In this document: in pieces, positions 19,617-28,137 of the stretch | Layout: each line of letters starts with the position of its first letter | Position numbering within the stretch: position 1 is the stretch's first letter | Assembly: GCA_963728495.1 (NCBI GenBank) | Contig: CAVSKI010000007.1 | Coordinates: 620,001 to 684,000 of the forward strand | Source of the DNA: JACVRW01 sp963728495 | GTDB lineage: Bacteria; Actinomycetota; Thermoleophilia; Solirubrobacterales; Thermoleophilaceae | DNA length: 64,000 nt | Reading direction: 5' to 3' | Position numbers and translations under genes: made by a program | The notes under the pieces: model-generated | What the model saw: the letters and a program-made list of their open reading frames with translations, nothing else | What the model was told of the DNA's origin: nothing | The model's database searches: none

Positions 19617-21621
19617 TGGCCGGCGGCTCCAAGCTCCCGCGACGAGGCCGGCGGCGGCCCTTTCTGAACGACCTGCCGCGGCGCGCCTACCTCACGGCCA
19701 AGCATCACGGCTGGAGTGAGCTGCTCGTCCGGCTGGTCGCCTCGCCTCTGCGGGTGGTCGGGCTCGAGCGCGGACTGCGAGCCCGAATGTCGGCCTGGGC
19801 TACGAGGCCGCCATGTGCGCGGCTGGTACCGGCGCGAGGGACGCCTCGTGACCATCGTGATGCCCACCTACGGCGATCCCTCCACCACGATCGACGCCGT
19901 CGCCCGCCTGCGCCGAACGCTGCGGCCGGGTGCCGCGCGGATCGTGGTGGTCGACGACGGCAGCGAGGCGCGCCACCAGGAGCGCCTGAAGGAGATGACC
20001 GGCTCAGACCTGCAGCTCGAGCTCGCGCGAGACAACCGCGGATACGCCGCGAGCGTCAACCGCGGCCTGCGGCACGCGGGCCACGGCCACGACGTGGTCG
20101 TGCTCAACAACGACGTGATCGCACAGCGCGGTTGGCTGGAAGCCCTCCAGCACGCCGCCTATCGCGACCACGCCGGAGTGGTGGGGCCGATGCTGCTCTA
20201 TCCCGACGGCCGCATCCAGGCCGCCGGCGCTCACCGCAATCTGGGGGCGCCCGAGTGGTTTGACCATCGTTACCGCTTCAAGCGCCCAGGCCACGGGCCG
20301 GCCGGCGTGCCGGACACGGCGCTGGCCGTGACCGGCGCCTGCATGTATCTGCGCCGCGCCCTCGTCGACGAGCTCGGCCCCTTCGACGAGGCCTTTCCCA
20401 TGGCCTACGAGGACGTTGATTATTGCCTCCGCGCCTGGGAGGCGGGCTGGGAGGTTCGCTACGAGCCGAGCTCGCGGCTGACACACGTGGAGTCGCCCAC
20501 CCGAGGCACCGAGGTCGGCGAGCGCGAGCGCAGCTCGCAGGCGCACTTCTGGGCGAAGTGGGGGGACTGGTTCGACGCGCGCGACGTGCGGACGCCCGAC
20601 GGCGGACTTCGGATCGTCTACGTCACGGAGGGCACCGAGGTGGGCGGCGGCCACCGCGACGTATTCGAGCACCTCAACCGGCTACGCCGGCGGGGCCATT
20701 CTGTCGAGCTGTATTCGCTGGGCGGCCCTCCGGCCTGGTTTGCGCTGGAGGCGCCCGTGCGGACCTTCGGGAGCTACGAGGGGCTCGCCGCCGCGCTGGC
20801 GCGCGAGGACGCCCTGAAGGTCGCAACCTGGTGGGCCACCGCGCCGTGGGTGTGGAGGGCGTCGGTGTCCCGCGGGTTGCCCGTGTACTTCGTGCAGGAC
20901 ATCGAGACCTCCTACTACCCGGGCGAAGAGGTAAAGCAGAACAGGGTGCTCGCCAGCTACCGCGAGGAGTTTCGCTACATGACGATCTCCAACTGGAACC
21001 GTGAGCGTCTGGCCGAGTTGGGCCTTGCCGCGGAGCTGGTGCCGCCGGGGATAGACCTGGAGAACTTCCGGCCCCTCGACATCCCCAAGCGCGACGATGT
21101 GGTCCTTGCGGTCGGACGGTCGCTGCCTCTCAAGAACCTCGGTCTGACCGTCGAGGCCTGGGAGCGACTCCAGCCGCGCCCGGAGCTGTGGATGTTCGGC
21201 GTCGAGCCCGAGCTGGGCCTCGAGCACGGCGCGCGCTACTTCGACCGCCCCAGCGACGAGCGCGTGAACGAGCTCTTCAACGAGGCTGCGGTGTTCGTGC
21301 AGACCTCGATTCACGAGGGCTTCTGCCTCCCGCTGCTGGAGGCCATGGCGGCGGGCACGCCGGTGGTGTCGACCGACGCCCACGGCAACCGCGACTTCTG
21401 CCGCCACGAGGAGAACTGCCTCGATTTCCGACGGCACGCCGGAGGCGGTCGCCCGAGCGCTGGAGAGGGTTCTAACGGACCCGGAGCTGAGGGCGCGGCT
21501 CGTGACCGCCGGTCTCGAGACCGCCCAGAACTACGCCTGGGAGCGGCGCATCGATCGCCTCGAGCGCTTCTTCTCCGAGCTGGCTACAGCTCCTCGGCTA
21601 TCCGCGGCGCCTCGCGGTTGA
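19616..21621 (+). CDS. Two-domain glycosyltransferase (GT2 followed by GT-B domain), two frameshifts
   Basis: After a basic N-terminal stretch, a GT2 domain starts at ~19,850 (VTIVMPTYGDPSTTIDAV, RIVVVDDGSEARHQ, VVVLNNDVIAQRGW, PFDEAFPMAYEDVDYCLRAW). From ~20,600 a second, GT-B-like domain follows (LRIVYVTEGTEVGGGHRDVF, YFVQDIETSYYPGEEV, LVPPGIDLENFRPLD, VFVQTSIHEGFCLPLLEAMA, GTPVVSTDAHGNRDF). Two indels are needed for one protein of ~668 residues: one near 19,800 (between the N-terminus and the GT2 domain) and one extra base near 21,430. The true C-terminus then ends at the TGA 21,619-21,621. A GTG at 19,815 could start the GT2 part independently. Confidence 0.8.
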
Positions 21622-22438
21622 ACACCCAGAAGCCGAGCGCCAGGAGCACGACGACGATCGTGCCGGGTATGAGCAGGTAGATGAATCCGCCGGCGGCGTC
21701 CCATGAGTTGGGCGCGTTCTCGTCGATCAGGCTGTGGCGGGCCTGCACCAGGATGGTGGCCAGCGGGTTGAACCAGATCACGAGGTGCTGGAGGGTCACG
21801 GTCGGCAGCATCTCGATCACGTAGAGGATCGGCGACGCGTAGAAGGCGATCTGCACGATCACCTCCCAGATCGGCTTGAGGTCGCGAAAACGAACGTAGA
21901 GCGCCGACAGCAGCATCGCGATCCCCCCGGCGAACGCCCCGAGGGGGAACAGCATCAGCGGAAGGGCGAACCACTCGAGTCGTGGTTCCACCCCTGTGGC
22001 TAGCACGAACACCAGCACCGCAAGCAGGTTGAGCGCGAGGTTGAAGTAGGCCAGCAGGATCACCGAGAGGGGCACCACCAGCCGCGGAAACTCGATCTTG
22101 CGCACCAGATTCTCGCGATCCAGGACGGCGGTCACCGAGCCACTGGTGGCGTCGGCGAAGAAGGTGTAGAGCACCACACCGGTGAGCAGGATCGCCGGGT
22201 AGAAAGCCACGCCGTCGCCCAGCTTCACGAACTGGGTGAACACCACGTAGAGAATCCCGAACAGCATCAGCGGGCGCATCAGCTGCCAGAAGTAGCCGAG
22301 CACGGAGCCGAAGAAGCGCAGCTTGAACTCCAGGGTGGCCAGAGTGACCGATAGCTGGAGCAGCCGGCTCGGGTCGCTGCCGAGGGCGGAGGGTCCCCTG
22401 ATGGGCCGGCCCAGCCGGCCGGCCTCGACGGTCGTCAT
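21584..22438 (-). CDS. wzm: ABC-2 type polysaccharide exporter permease (Wzm type)
   Basis: 284 residues, intact. Six hydrophobic segments follow a cytoplasmic start. The N-terminal helix reads LATLEFKLRFFGSVLGYFWQLM with PLMLFGILYVVFTQFV. The mid-region has LVRKIEFPRLVVPLSVIL, and the C-terminal half IAFYASPILYVIEMLP and WFNPLATILVQARHSLI. These are conserved signatures of the O-antigen/teichoic-acid ABC permease family. It works as a dimer with the ATPase encoded just upstream (ATGA overlap at 22,435-22,438). Its 3' end overlaps the convergent glycosyltransferase by 38 bases. It is a second, independent exporter from that at 8,724-9,582. Confidence 0.9.
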   Translation of the reverse strand: MTTVEAGRLGRPIRGPSALGSDPSRLLQLSVTLATLEFKLRFFGSVLGYFWQLMRPLMLFGILYVVFTQFVKLGDGVAFYPAILLTGVVLYTFFADATSGSVTAVLDRENLVRKIEFPRLVVPLSVILLAYFNLALNLLAVLVFVLATGVEPRLEWFALPLMLFPLGAFAGGIAMLLSALYVRFRDLKPIWEVIVQIAFYASPILYVIEMLPTVTLQHLVIWFNPLATILVQARHSLIDENAPNSWDAAGGFIYLLIPGTIVVVLLALGFWVFNREAPRIAEEL

Positions 22439-23682
22439 GCGCGCAGCTCGCCTCCCGGCACCCGGCCGCGGGCCTCGATGCGGACGTCGTGGGGCAGATC
22501 CACGAGCCCTCCCCCGGCTCCCGCGCCGCTGACCACGAACGTGAAGATGCTCTCCCAGCGATCGGCGATCTGGCCGCCGGGATGGGTGATCAGGGTGGAT
22601 ACCGCGTAGCGCCCCGGGGCCAGCGCGTTATCGAACGAGACGCTGAAGTCGAGCGTCTCGCCGGCCTCGAAGTGGCCGCTGCCCTCGCCCCGGGCGGCCG
22701 AGCTGGCCACGAAGACGTTCTGATGCTGTGCGTTGACCACGGCCACGGCCACCACCGGGTCCTCGATCGTCTGCTCGACACCGATCGACGCCCGCAGCGC
22801 ACACGGATGCCCCTGAGCCAGCGCCCCCTGGCGCACCCCGTCCTCGTCCTCGATCCACGCGTCCGCGACCCGAGCTGCTCCATCGCCGGCCCGCGCGCTG
22901 CCCACGCCGTCCCCGGAGACCTCTCCGAGGCTCTCGAAGTTGAGCTCCAGGTAGCGGTCGGCCACTTCCTCGGGTGCGCCGATGGCCACGATCTTGCCGC
23001 GCTCCAGGAGCATTGCCCGGTGGCAGAAGCGCTGAACCGCGGCCATGTCGTGGGTCACGAACAGGACGGTCTTGCCCTCGTCGCGCATCTGGAAGAACAC
23101 GTCGAAGCACTTCTGCTGGAACGAGGCATCGCCCACGGCCAGGATCTCGTCGACGAGCAGGACGTCGGCCCGGATTTGGACCATCACGGAGAAGGCGAGC
23201 CGGACGTGCATGCCCGAGGAGTAGTTCTTGAGCTTGAGGTCCACGAACTCCTCGAGCTCGGCGAAGCGCACCACCTCCTCGAAGCGCTCGCGCGCCTCGC
23301 GCGGGCTGAGGCCGAGCATGACCCCGTTCATCACCACGTTGTCGCGCGCGGCCAGCTCGGGATTGAAGCCCACGCCCAGCTCGATGAACGTGGACATGCG
23401 CCCGTCGACGTAGATCTGGCCGCCGTCGGTCCGGTAGATGCCGGCGAGGCACTTGAGCAGGCTGCTCTTGCCCGATCCGTTGCGGCCCACGATGCCGAAG
23501 AACTCTCCGCGCTCCACGCTGAAGGTCACGTCGTTCAGGGCCTCGAAGCGGTGCACGCCCGAGCGCCGGACAGGGTGAAGCACACGCTCCTTGAGCGTGT
23601 TGCGGCGCTCGTGGGGCACCACGAAGCGCTTGGTCACGTGGTCCACGACCACGGCCGGAGATGGGCCCGAGGGGGCACTCAC
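22435..23682 (-). CDS. wzt: ABC transporter ATP-binding protein, Wzt type with C-terminal domain
   Basis: 415 residues. The nucleotide-binding domain spans ~8-250: VDHVTKRFVVPHERRNTLKE, Walker A GRNGSGKSSLLKCLAG near 63-78, the Q-loop/ABC-signature area NYSSGMHVRLAFSVM, Walker B VLLVDEILAVGD and the switch His in VLFVTHDMAAVQRF. Residues ~290-405 form a beta-rich C-terminal domain (IEDPVVAVAVVNAQHQNVF, VSFDNALAPGRYAVSTLIT) corresponding to the substrate-recognition domain of Wzt. It recognises the finished or capped chain and powers export. GTG start in the minus-strand operon with the permease. Confidence 0.9.
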   Translation of the reverse strand: MSAPSGPSPAVVVDHVTKRFVVPHERRNTLKERVLHPVRRSGVHRFEALNDVTFSVERGEFFGIVGRNGSGKSSLLKCLAGIYRTDGGQIYVDGRMSTFIELGVGFNPELAARDNVVMNGVMLGLSPREARERFEEVVRFAELEEFVDLKLKNYSSGMHVRLAFSVMVQIRADVLLVDEILAVGDASFQQKCFDVFFQMRDEGKTVLFVTHDMAAVQRFCHRAMLLERGKIVAIGAPEEVADRYLELNFESLGEVSGDGVGSARAGDGAARVADAWIEDEDGVRQGALAQGHPCALRASIGVEQTIEDPVVAVAVVNAQHQNVFVASSAARGEGSGHFEAGETLDFSVSFDNALAPGRYAVSTLITHPGGQIADRWESIFTFVVSGAGAGGGLVDLPHDVRIEARGRVPGGELRA

Positions 23683-23747
23683 GCCGAGAACGGTACCGGG
23701 GGTTTCAGCCGCCTCGACCCGCCTTGGCGGCTGTTAGCCTCGCGACG

Positions 23748-24749
23748 ATGAGCGCTGAGGTCACCGTGGCCGTGGCGGGCCTCGGCTACTGGGGCCCCAA
23801 CCTCGCCCGCAACATGGACGCCATGCCCGGGGCGCGACTGAGCTGGATCTGCGACGGCTCGCCCGAGCGGCTGGAGGCCGCCCGGGGCCGCTTCACCGAC
23901 GCCCGCGCCACCGACTCGATCGACGAGTTGCTGGAGGACGACGACCTGCAGGCCGTGGTCATCGCCACGCCGGTGCCCACCCACGCGGCACTGGCTCGCC
24001 GCTGTCTCGAGGCGGGCAAGCACGTGCTGGTGGAGAAGCCGCTCGCCCAATCGACGGCCGAGGCCGAGGATGTTGTCAGCGCGGCGCGTGAGCACGGCCG
24101 CGTGCTGATGGTGGGGCACCTGCTCGAGTATCACCCGGGCGTGGACCGCCTGAAGGCTCTGGTGGACGCTGGTGAGCTCGGCCAGATGCACTACATCTAC
24201 GGCAACCGCCTCAACCTGGGCAAGCTGCGCTCGGACGAGAACGCGCTCTGGTCGCTCGGCGCTCACGACGTCTCCGTGGTGCTGCGACTGGTCGGCGAGG
24301 AGCCGTCGGAGTGCCACGCCTTCGGCGAGTCCTACATGCAGGAGGGGATCGAGGACGTGGTCTTCTGCTTCATGCGCTTCCCCTCGGGAGTGGCCGCCCA
24401 CCTGCATCTCTCGTGGCTCGACCCGCACAAGGAGCGGCGCTTCACCGTGGTCGGCTCCAAGCGGATGGCGACCTTCGACGACATGGACCTCGAACGCAAG
24501 GTCACCGTCTACGACAAGGGCTTCGACCAGAAGTTCCAGAACTACGGCGAGTACATCGCTCGCTCGGGCGACGTCTGGAGCCCGAGCGTGGCCAACGACG
24601 AGCCGCTTCGGATCGAGTGCCGGCACTTCGTCGCGTGCGTGCGCGACGGGACCGAGCCGCGTTCGGGCGGCGACGTGGGTTTGCGGGTAGTTCGCGTGCT
24701 CGAGGAGCTGCAGAGCTCCCTCGATCTCAGCTCGCCCGTTCGCTCGTAG
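23748..24749 (+). CDS. Gfo/Idh/MocA family oxidoreductase
   Basis: 333 residues from the ATG at 23,748. NAD(P)-binding N-terminal domain: VTVAVAGLGYWGPNLARNM (GxGxxG variant), VVIATPVPTHAALA and the EKPLAQSTAEAEDV motif, where the lysine is catalytic in the family. The C-terminal alpha/beta domain includes NRLNLGKLRSDENALWSLGAHDVSV (a conserved His-Asp pair) and HLHLSWLDPHKERRFTVVG. This is the WlbA/UDP-GlcNAc-3-dehydrogenase-like branch that oxidises nucleotide sugars in polysaccharide loci. It would prepare a 3-keto sugar for the aminotransferase (inference). The neighbours on both sides are exporter genes and an ECF sigma factor. Confidence 0.88.
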   Translation: MSAEVTVAVAGLGYWGPNLARNMDAMPGARLSWICDGSPERLEAARGRFTDARATDSIDELLEDDDLQAVVIATPVPTHAALARRCLEAGKHVLVEKPLAQSTAEAEDVVSAAREHGRVLMVGHLLEYHPGVDRLKALVDAGELGQMHYIYGNRLNLGKLRSDENALWSLGAHDVSVVLRLVGEEPSECHAFGESYMQEGIEDVVFCFMRFPSGVAAHLHLSWLDPHKERRFTVVGSKRMATFDDMDLERKVTVYDKGFDQKFQNYGEYIARSGDVWSPSVANDEPLRIECRHFVACVRDGTEPRSGGDVGLRVVRVLEELQSSLDLSSPVRS

Positions 24750-24787
24750 CGGAACCTCAACCGCCGGTCCGTTGTAGTACAGCCACG

Positions 24788-25349
24788 GTGGAGGACCGGC
24801 CACCCAACGAGACGGAGCTCATCGCGCGGGCCAAGCGAGGCGAGCTCGAAGCCTACGAGGAGATCGTGCGCCGGCATGGGAGCATCGCGTTCAGGACGGC
24901 CTTGGTGATCACCGGCTCCGCCGCCGATGCGGAGGAGGCGGCGCAGGACGCCTTCGTCAAGGCCCACGCGGCGCTCGGACGCTTTCGCGAAGGGGCGCCG
25001 CTGCGGCCCTGGCTGCTGACCATCGTGGCCAACGAGGCGCGCAACAGGGCCCGGTCGGCCGGGCGCCGTGAGCGCCTGACGCTGCGCGTGGCCGAGGAGC
25101 GCCGCCTGGGTGACGCGGTCCCGTCGCCCGAGGCGGCGCTCCTGGGCTCCGAGCGGCGCGAGGAGCTGCTGGCGGCGATCGCCGAGCTGTCGGAGGCCGA
25201 CCGCCAGGTGATCGCCTGCCGCTACTTCCTCGACCTGTCAGAGGACGAGACCGCGGCCGCGCTGGGCTGCGCGCGAGGCACCGTCAAGTCGCGTCTCGCG
25301 CGCTCGTCTGGGACGCCTTCGCGAGCGAATCGAGGTCGCCGATGCCTGA
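24788..25349 (+). CDS. ECF-type RNA polymerase sigma factor, one frameshift
   Basis: Sigma-2 region: ETELIARAKRGELEAYEEIVRRHG, FRTALVITGSAADAEEAAQDAFVKA, and RPWLLTIVANEARNRAR. Sigma-4 region: LLAAIAELSEADRQVIACRYFLDLSEDETAAALGCARGTVKSRLAR. Taken literally the frame continues past the expected end. Deleting one extra base near 25,309 gives the normal ending RSLGRLRERIEVADA and a TGA at 25,347-25,349. That makes a 186-residue protein whose end overlaps the following ATG by eight bases, as usual for a sigma/anti-sigma pair. The GTG start at 24,788 has no strong ribosome site. It probably controls its own operon and perhaps envelope genes. Confidence 0.8.
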
Positions 25350-26121
25350 GCTCGAGCGGATGCTGTCCCAGCTCGGCGCCGAGCTCGACTGGCCGCAGAC
25401 CCCCGACCTGGCGCCGCGCGTGCGTGCCCGGCTCACCGAGCGCCGGCCCGCGCCCCGGCGCCGGCCGCTTGTCACGGGTCTTCGCCGTTCCCTGGCGCTC
25501 GCTCTGGTCCTGCTGCTCGTGCTGGCAGCGGTCACGGCCGCCGCCGTCCCCGCCGTGCGCGACGCCGTCCTCGACTTCCTCGGCCTTCAGGGCGCGACCG
25601 TCGAGCGCAGGACCACGCTGCCCACCCCGCCCCCCGAGCGCCCGCTCGACCTGGGCCGCCGGACCACACTCGAGAGCGCCGGAGAGGGCCTCGCCTTCGA
25701 GCCGCTGGTGCCCGCCGGGCTGGGAGCCCCCGACGGCGTCTACGTTGGCGGCGGCGTTGCCGGCGGCGAATTGTCGCTTGCCTACCTGCCGCGTCCCGGA
25801 TTGCCGCGCGCCCGCAGCACGCGCCTCGGGTTGCTGGTGAGCGAGTTTCGCGGTGATCTCGACCCCAACTACATCGGCAAGGTGGTCGGTCCGGGTGGCG
25901 TGGTGGAGCGGCTGACGGTGGACGGCGGGGAGGCCATCTGGATCGAGGGGGTGCCGCACTTCTTCTTCTACCGCGACCCGGCCGGGCGGGTGATCGAGAC
26001 CGAGCTGCGCCTGGCCCAGAACGTGCTGCTGGTCGAGCGAGGAGACGTGCTGGTGCGACTCGAGGGCGCGTTCAGCCGCGAGCGGGCGATCAGGATCGCG
26101 CGCTCCCTGCACCGGCTCTAG
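25342..26121 (+). CDS. Anti-sigma-factor-like membrane protein
   Basis: 259 residues. It has a short cytoplasmic N-terminus (MPELERMLSQLGAELDWPQ), a basic stretch, one transmembrane helix at ~48-70 (SLALALVLLLVLAAVTAAAV), and a soluble outer domain of ~190 residues. That domain has LGRRTTLESAGEGLAFEPLVPAG and GGVVERLTVDGGEAIWIEGVPHFFF, a pattern resembling DUF4367-like domains. Its start overlaps the ECF sigma gene, so a regulatory pair is likely. The cytoplasmic part lacks the usual HxxxCxxC zinc motif, so it would not be a ZAS-type anti-sigma. No neighbour hints at the signal it senses. Confidence 0.7.
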   Translation: MPELERMLSQLGAELDWPQTPDLAPRVRARLTERRPAPRRRPLVTGLRRSLALALVLLLVLAAVTAAAVPAVRDAVLDFLGLQGATVERRTTLPTPPPERPLDLGRRTTLESAGEGLAFEPLVPAGLGAPDGVYVGGGVAGGELSLAYLPRPGLPRARSTRLGLLVSEFRGDLDPNYIGKVVGPGGVVERLTVDGGEAIWIEGVPHFFFYRDPAGRVIETELRLAQNVLLVERGDVLVRLEGAFSRERAIRIARSLHRL

Positions 26122-26439
26122 AGGGTGATGTGGGTCCGGCGCTGCGCGAGCCGCCGGGTGTCGGGACCGGCGTCCTTGAACGGCGGCAACCAAGGGTGTA
26201 CGCAGCCGTGTTGTCGGCCGTGTGACTCTGCCGTAACGCGGTTTCGAGGCCGCTGTGGTCGATTTACCCCCGTATAGGGGTGTAAAGCGACAATGCTCCT
26301 CACCGAGCGGCCACGCCGGGCCCGCCCGATCGCCGGGGTTACAGCACCGCTACGGAAGTGACGGCGCGGCGGCGGCCCCTGGCGGCTGCCGTTCTGGGCG
26401 CCGGCCCCGACAGGTGGCGACTCGCGCAGCGCCGGGCCT
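26122..26439 (+). other. 318-bp intergenic region without a recognisable gene
   Basis: Between two convergent genes. Any reading frames here are short and have no recognisable motif. The region holds one striking 24-bp dyad at 26,263-26,286 (listed separately) and GC-rich sequence downstream of it. No hairpin with a U-tract was found, so no Rho-independent terminator is claimed. It may hold the remains of a lost gene. Confidence 0.5.
26263..26286. promoter_or_regulatory. 24-bp imperfect palindrome resembling a CsoR/FrmR-type operator
   Basis: Dyad of TTTACCCCCGTA and TAGGGGTGTAAA: 10 of 12 positions are symmetric, with C/G-rich inner arms and A/T-rich outer arms. The geometry (outer TA, inner CCCC/GGGG) is like operators of the CsoR/RcnR/FrmR class of metal- or sulfur-sensing repressors. 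There is no adjacent copper, sulfur or formaldehyde gene; the nearest plus-strand downstream gene is convergent. The site may regulate a lost gene or have another function. Confidence 0.35.
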
Positions 26440-27405
26440 CTAGTCCCCGAGCACGCCCGGATTCGCCCTATACCAGTCGACGGTCCGGCGCAGGCCCTCC
26501 TCCAGGCTCACGCGCGGCTGCCACCCGGTCAGCTCGTGCAGCTTGCTCGAGTCGACGTACTGCCGATCGATCTCCCGGTACGGAATCGTCTGCCCTTGGA
26601 TATCCGGTTCGACGTCACTGCCGGCGATGCGGCAGATCAGCTCCACGACCTCGCGTACCGCATAGGAGCGCCCGCCGCCCGCGTTGAAGGCCTCGCCGCG
26701 TGCGCCCTCGCCATCGAGCGCGTCCGCAACGGCCAGGTATGCGGCCACCGCATCGTCCACGAACAACAGGTCGCGCTCCGGCGTGCCGTCCGAGCGGATG
26801 ATCGGCCGCCTTCCCGCCAGTACCGCGTCCACGACCTCGGGAATCAGGCGCGACCGGTGCAGGTCGCCACCGCCATAGACGTTCGCTAATCGTGTGGTGG
26901 CCACCGGGACTCCGAAGGTGGGCCAGTACGAGCGCGCAATGAGGTCCGCGGCCGCCTTGCTCGTCTCGTAGGGGTAGCGGGGCTGGAGGGCGGTGTCCTC
27001 GCGGTACGGCAGATCGTTGCTGTCGCCGTAGGCCTTGTCGGAGGCGGCCACGACCACCCGCTGGACTTCGAGACGCCGACAGGCCTCGAGCATCGTCCAG
27101 GTACCGCCGACGTTGACCTCCCATGTGGTGAGCGGCGAACGCCGGGCGGTACCCACGATCGTCTGGGCGGCGAGATGAAAGACCGTGTCGACCTCGTAGT
27201 CGGCGAGCGCGCGTTCCACGAGGGAGCTGTCGGTGGCATCGCCCGTGACCACGTTGACGCTCGATTCGAGGTTCTCGATGAGCAGCGTGGAGCGCGGGGT
27301 CGAATCGCGCCGCAGGACCGTCACGCCGACGCCGCGCTGGAGCAGGCCACCGACCAGCGCCGAACCGATGAAGCCATAGGCGCCGGTGACCAACGACGAG
27401 CGCAT
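26440..27405 (-). CDS. NAD-dependent dehydratase/epimerase (CDP-glucose 4,6-dehydratase-like)
   Basis: 321 residues from the ATG at 27,403-27,405. Extended SDR: LVTGAYGFIGSALVGGLLQ, FHLAAQTIVGTARRSPLTTW, VVAASDKAYGDSNDLPYRED, catalytic YPYETSKAAADLI (Tyr-x3-Lys) and RLANVYGGGDLHRSRLIPE. The last two are reminiscent of RfbG, CDP-glucose 4,6-dehydratase. The gene directly upstream encodes the enzyme that makes CDP-glucose (TGATG overlap), which supports that role. The product would feed deoxysugar synthesis. Substrate specificity is an inference; GDP-mannose-type dehydratases share several of the motifs. Confidence 0.8.
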   Translation of the reverse strand: MRSSLVTGAYGFIGSALVGGLLQRGVGVTVLRRDSTPRSTLLIENLESSVNVVTGDATDSSLVERALADYEVDTVFHLAAQTIVGTARRSPLTTWEVNVGGTWTMLEACRRLEVQRVVVAASDKAYGDSNDLPYREDTALQPRYPYETSKAAADLIARSYWPTFGVPVATTRLANVYGGGDLHRSRLIPEVVDAVLAGRRPIIRSDGTPERDLLFVDDAVAAYLAVADALDGEGARGEAFNAGGGRSYAVREVVELICRIAGSDVEPDIQGQTIPYREIDRQYVDSSKLHELTGWQPRVSLEEGLRRTVDWYRANPGVLGD

Positions 27406-28124
27406 CAATCCCAGATCCGCCAGGGCGCGGCGCCGCCAGACCAGATGTCGTTGAGCAGAACGGCATCCTTGAAGGTGTCCATGCACTCCCAGAAGCCCTC
27501 ATGGCGGAAGGCGTGCAGCTGCCCGTCGGCGGCCAGCCGCTCCAGGGGCTCGCGCTCGAGCACGGAGTCGTCTTCGAGATAGTCGAGCGCGCCGGGCTCG
27601 AAGCAGAAGAAGCCGCCGTTGACCCAGTGCTCGCTCCGCGGCTTCTCGCGAAAGCCGCGCACGCGACCTCCTCCGTCCATCTCGGCGATCCCGAACTGCA
27701 GCTCGGGCCTGACGACCGTCATCGTGGCGAGCCCGCCCTGGGCGCGGTGGAAGTGGATCAGGCGAGCGAGATCGATGTCGGCCACCCCGTCGGCATAGGT
27801 GGCGCAGAACGTGCGCTCCCCGAGCAGCGCCCCGGCCTGTTTGATCCGCCCCCCGGTGGGTGTGTCCACGCCGGTGTCGAAGCAGCGCACCTCCACGCCG
27901 TCGGGCCATCTGCGTGACGAGGCAAATCGCTCCACCAGGTCGCCCCTGTAGCCCGTGCACAGCGTAAAGCGGCGCAGTCCCTGGGCGGCGTAGATGTTGA
28001 TCACGTGCCAGACGATCGGCTCACCGCCGATCTCCACCAGCGGCTTGGGGATGGACGCCGCCTCCTCTTGCAGCCGGGTCCCACGGCCGCCGCACAGGAT
28101 CACCACGTCCTCGATCGCGCTCAT
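27405..28124 (-). CDS. rfbF: Glucose-1-phosphate cytidylyltransferase-like nucleotidyltransferase
   Basis: 239 residues. Nucleotidyltransferase fold: VVILCGGRGTRLQEEAASIPKPLVEIGG (the G-x-G-T-R-L signature with the conserved Lys in IPKPL), TYADGVADIDL (metal-binding Asp region), and a C-terminal EGFWECMDTFKDAVLLNDIW. This last motif, followed by APWRIWD, is distinctive of RfbF, which makes CDP-glucose from CTP and glucose-1-phosphate. It is the first gene of a two-gene operon with the 4,6-dehydratase. Length is slightly short against ~257 for enterobacterial RfbF but complete. It acts in the cytoplasm. Confidence 0.85.
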   Translation of the reverse strand: MSAIEDVVILCGGRGTRLQEEAASIPKPLVEIGGEPIVWHVINIYAAQGLRRFTLCTGYRGDLVERFASSRRWPDGVEVRCFDTGVDTPTGGRIKQAGALLGERTFCATYADGVADIDLARLIHFHRAQGGLATMTVVRPELQFGIAEMDGGGRVRGFREKPRSEHWVNGGFFCFEPGALDYLEDDSVLEREPLERLAADGQLHAFRHEGFWECMDTFKDAVLLNDIWSGGAAPWRIWD

Positions 28125-28137
28125 GTCGGGCGAGCCC

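Noticed and set aside
25342..26121. Zinc-binding (ZAS) anti-sigma factor
   Set aside because: The HxxxCxxC motif is absent in the cytoplasmic part, so only a general membrane anti-sigma role is proposed.
26255..26443. 62-codon ORF spanning the palindrome
   Set aside because: It has no recognisable motif, a composition like the non-coding surroundings, and would place the palindrome inside a coding region.
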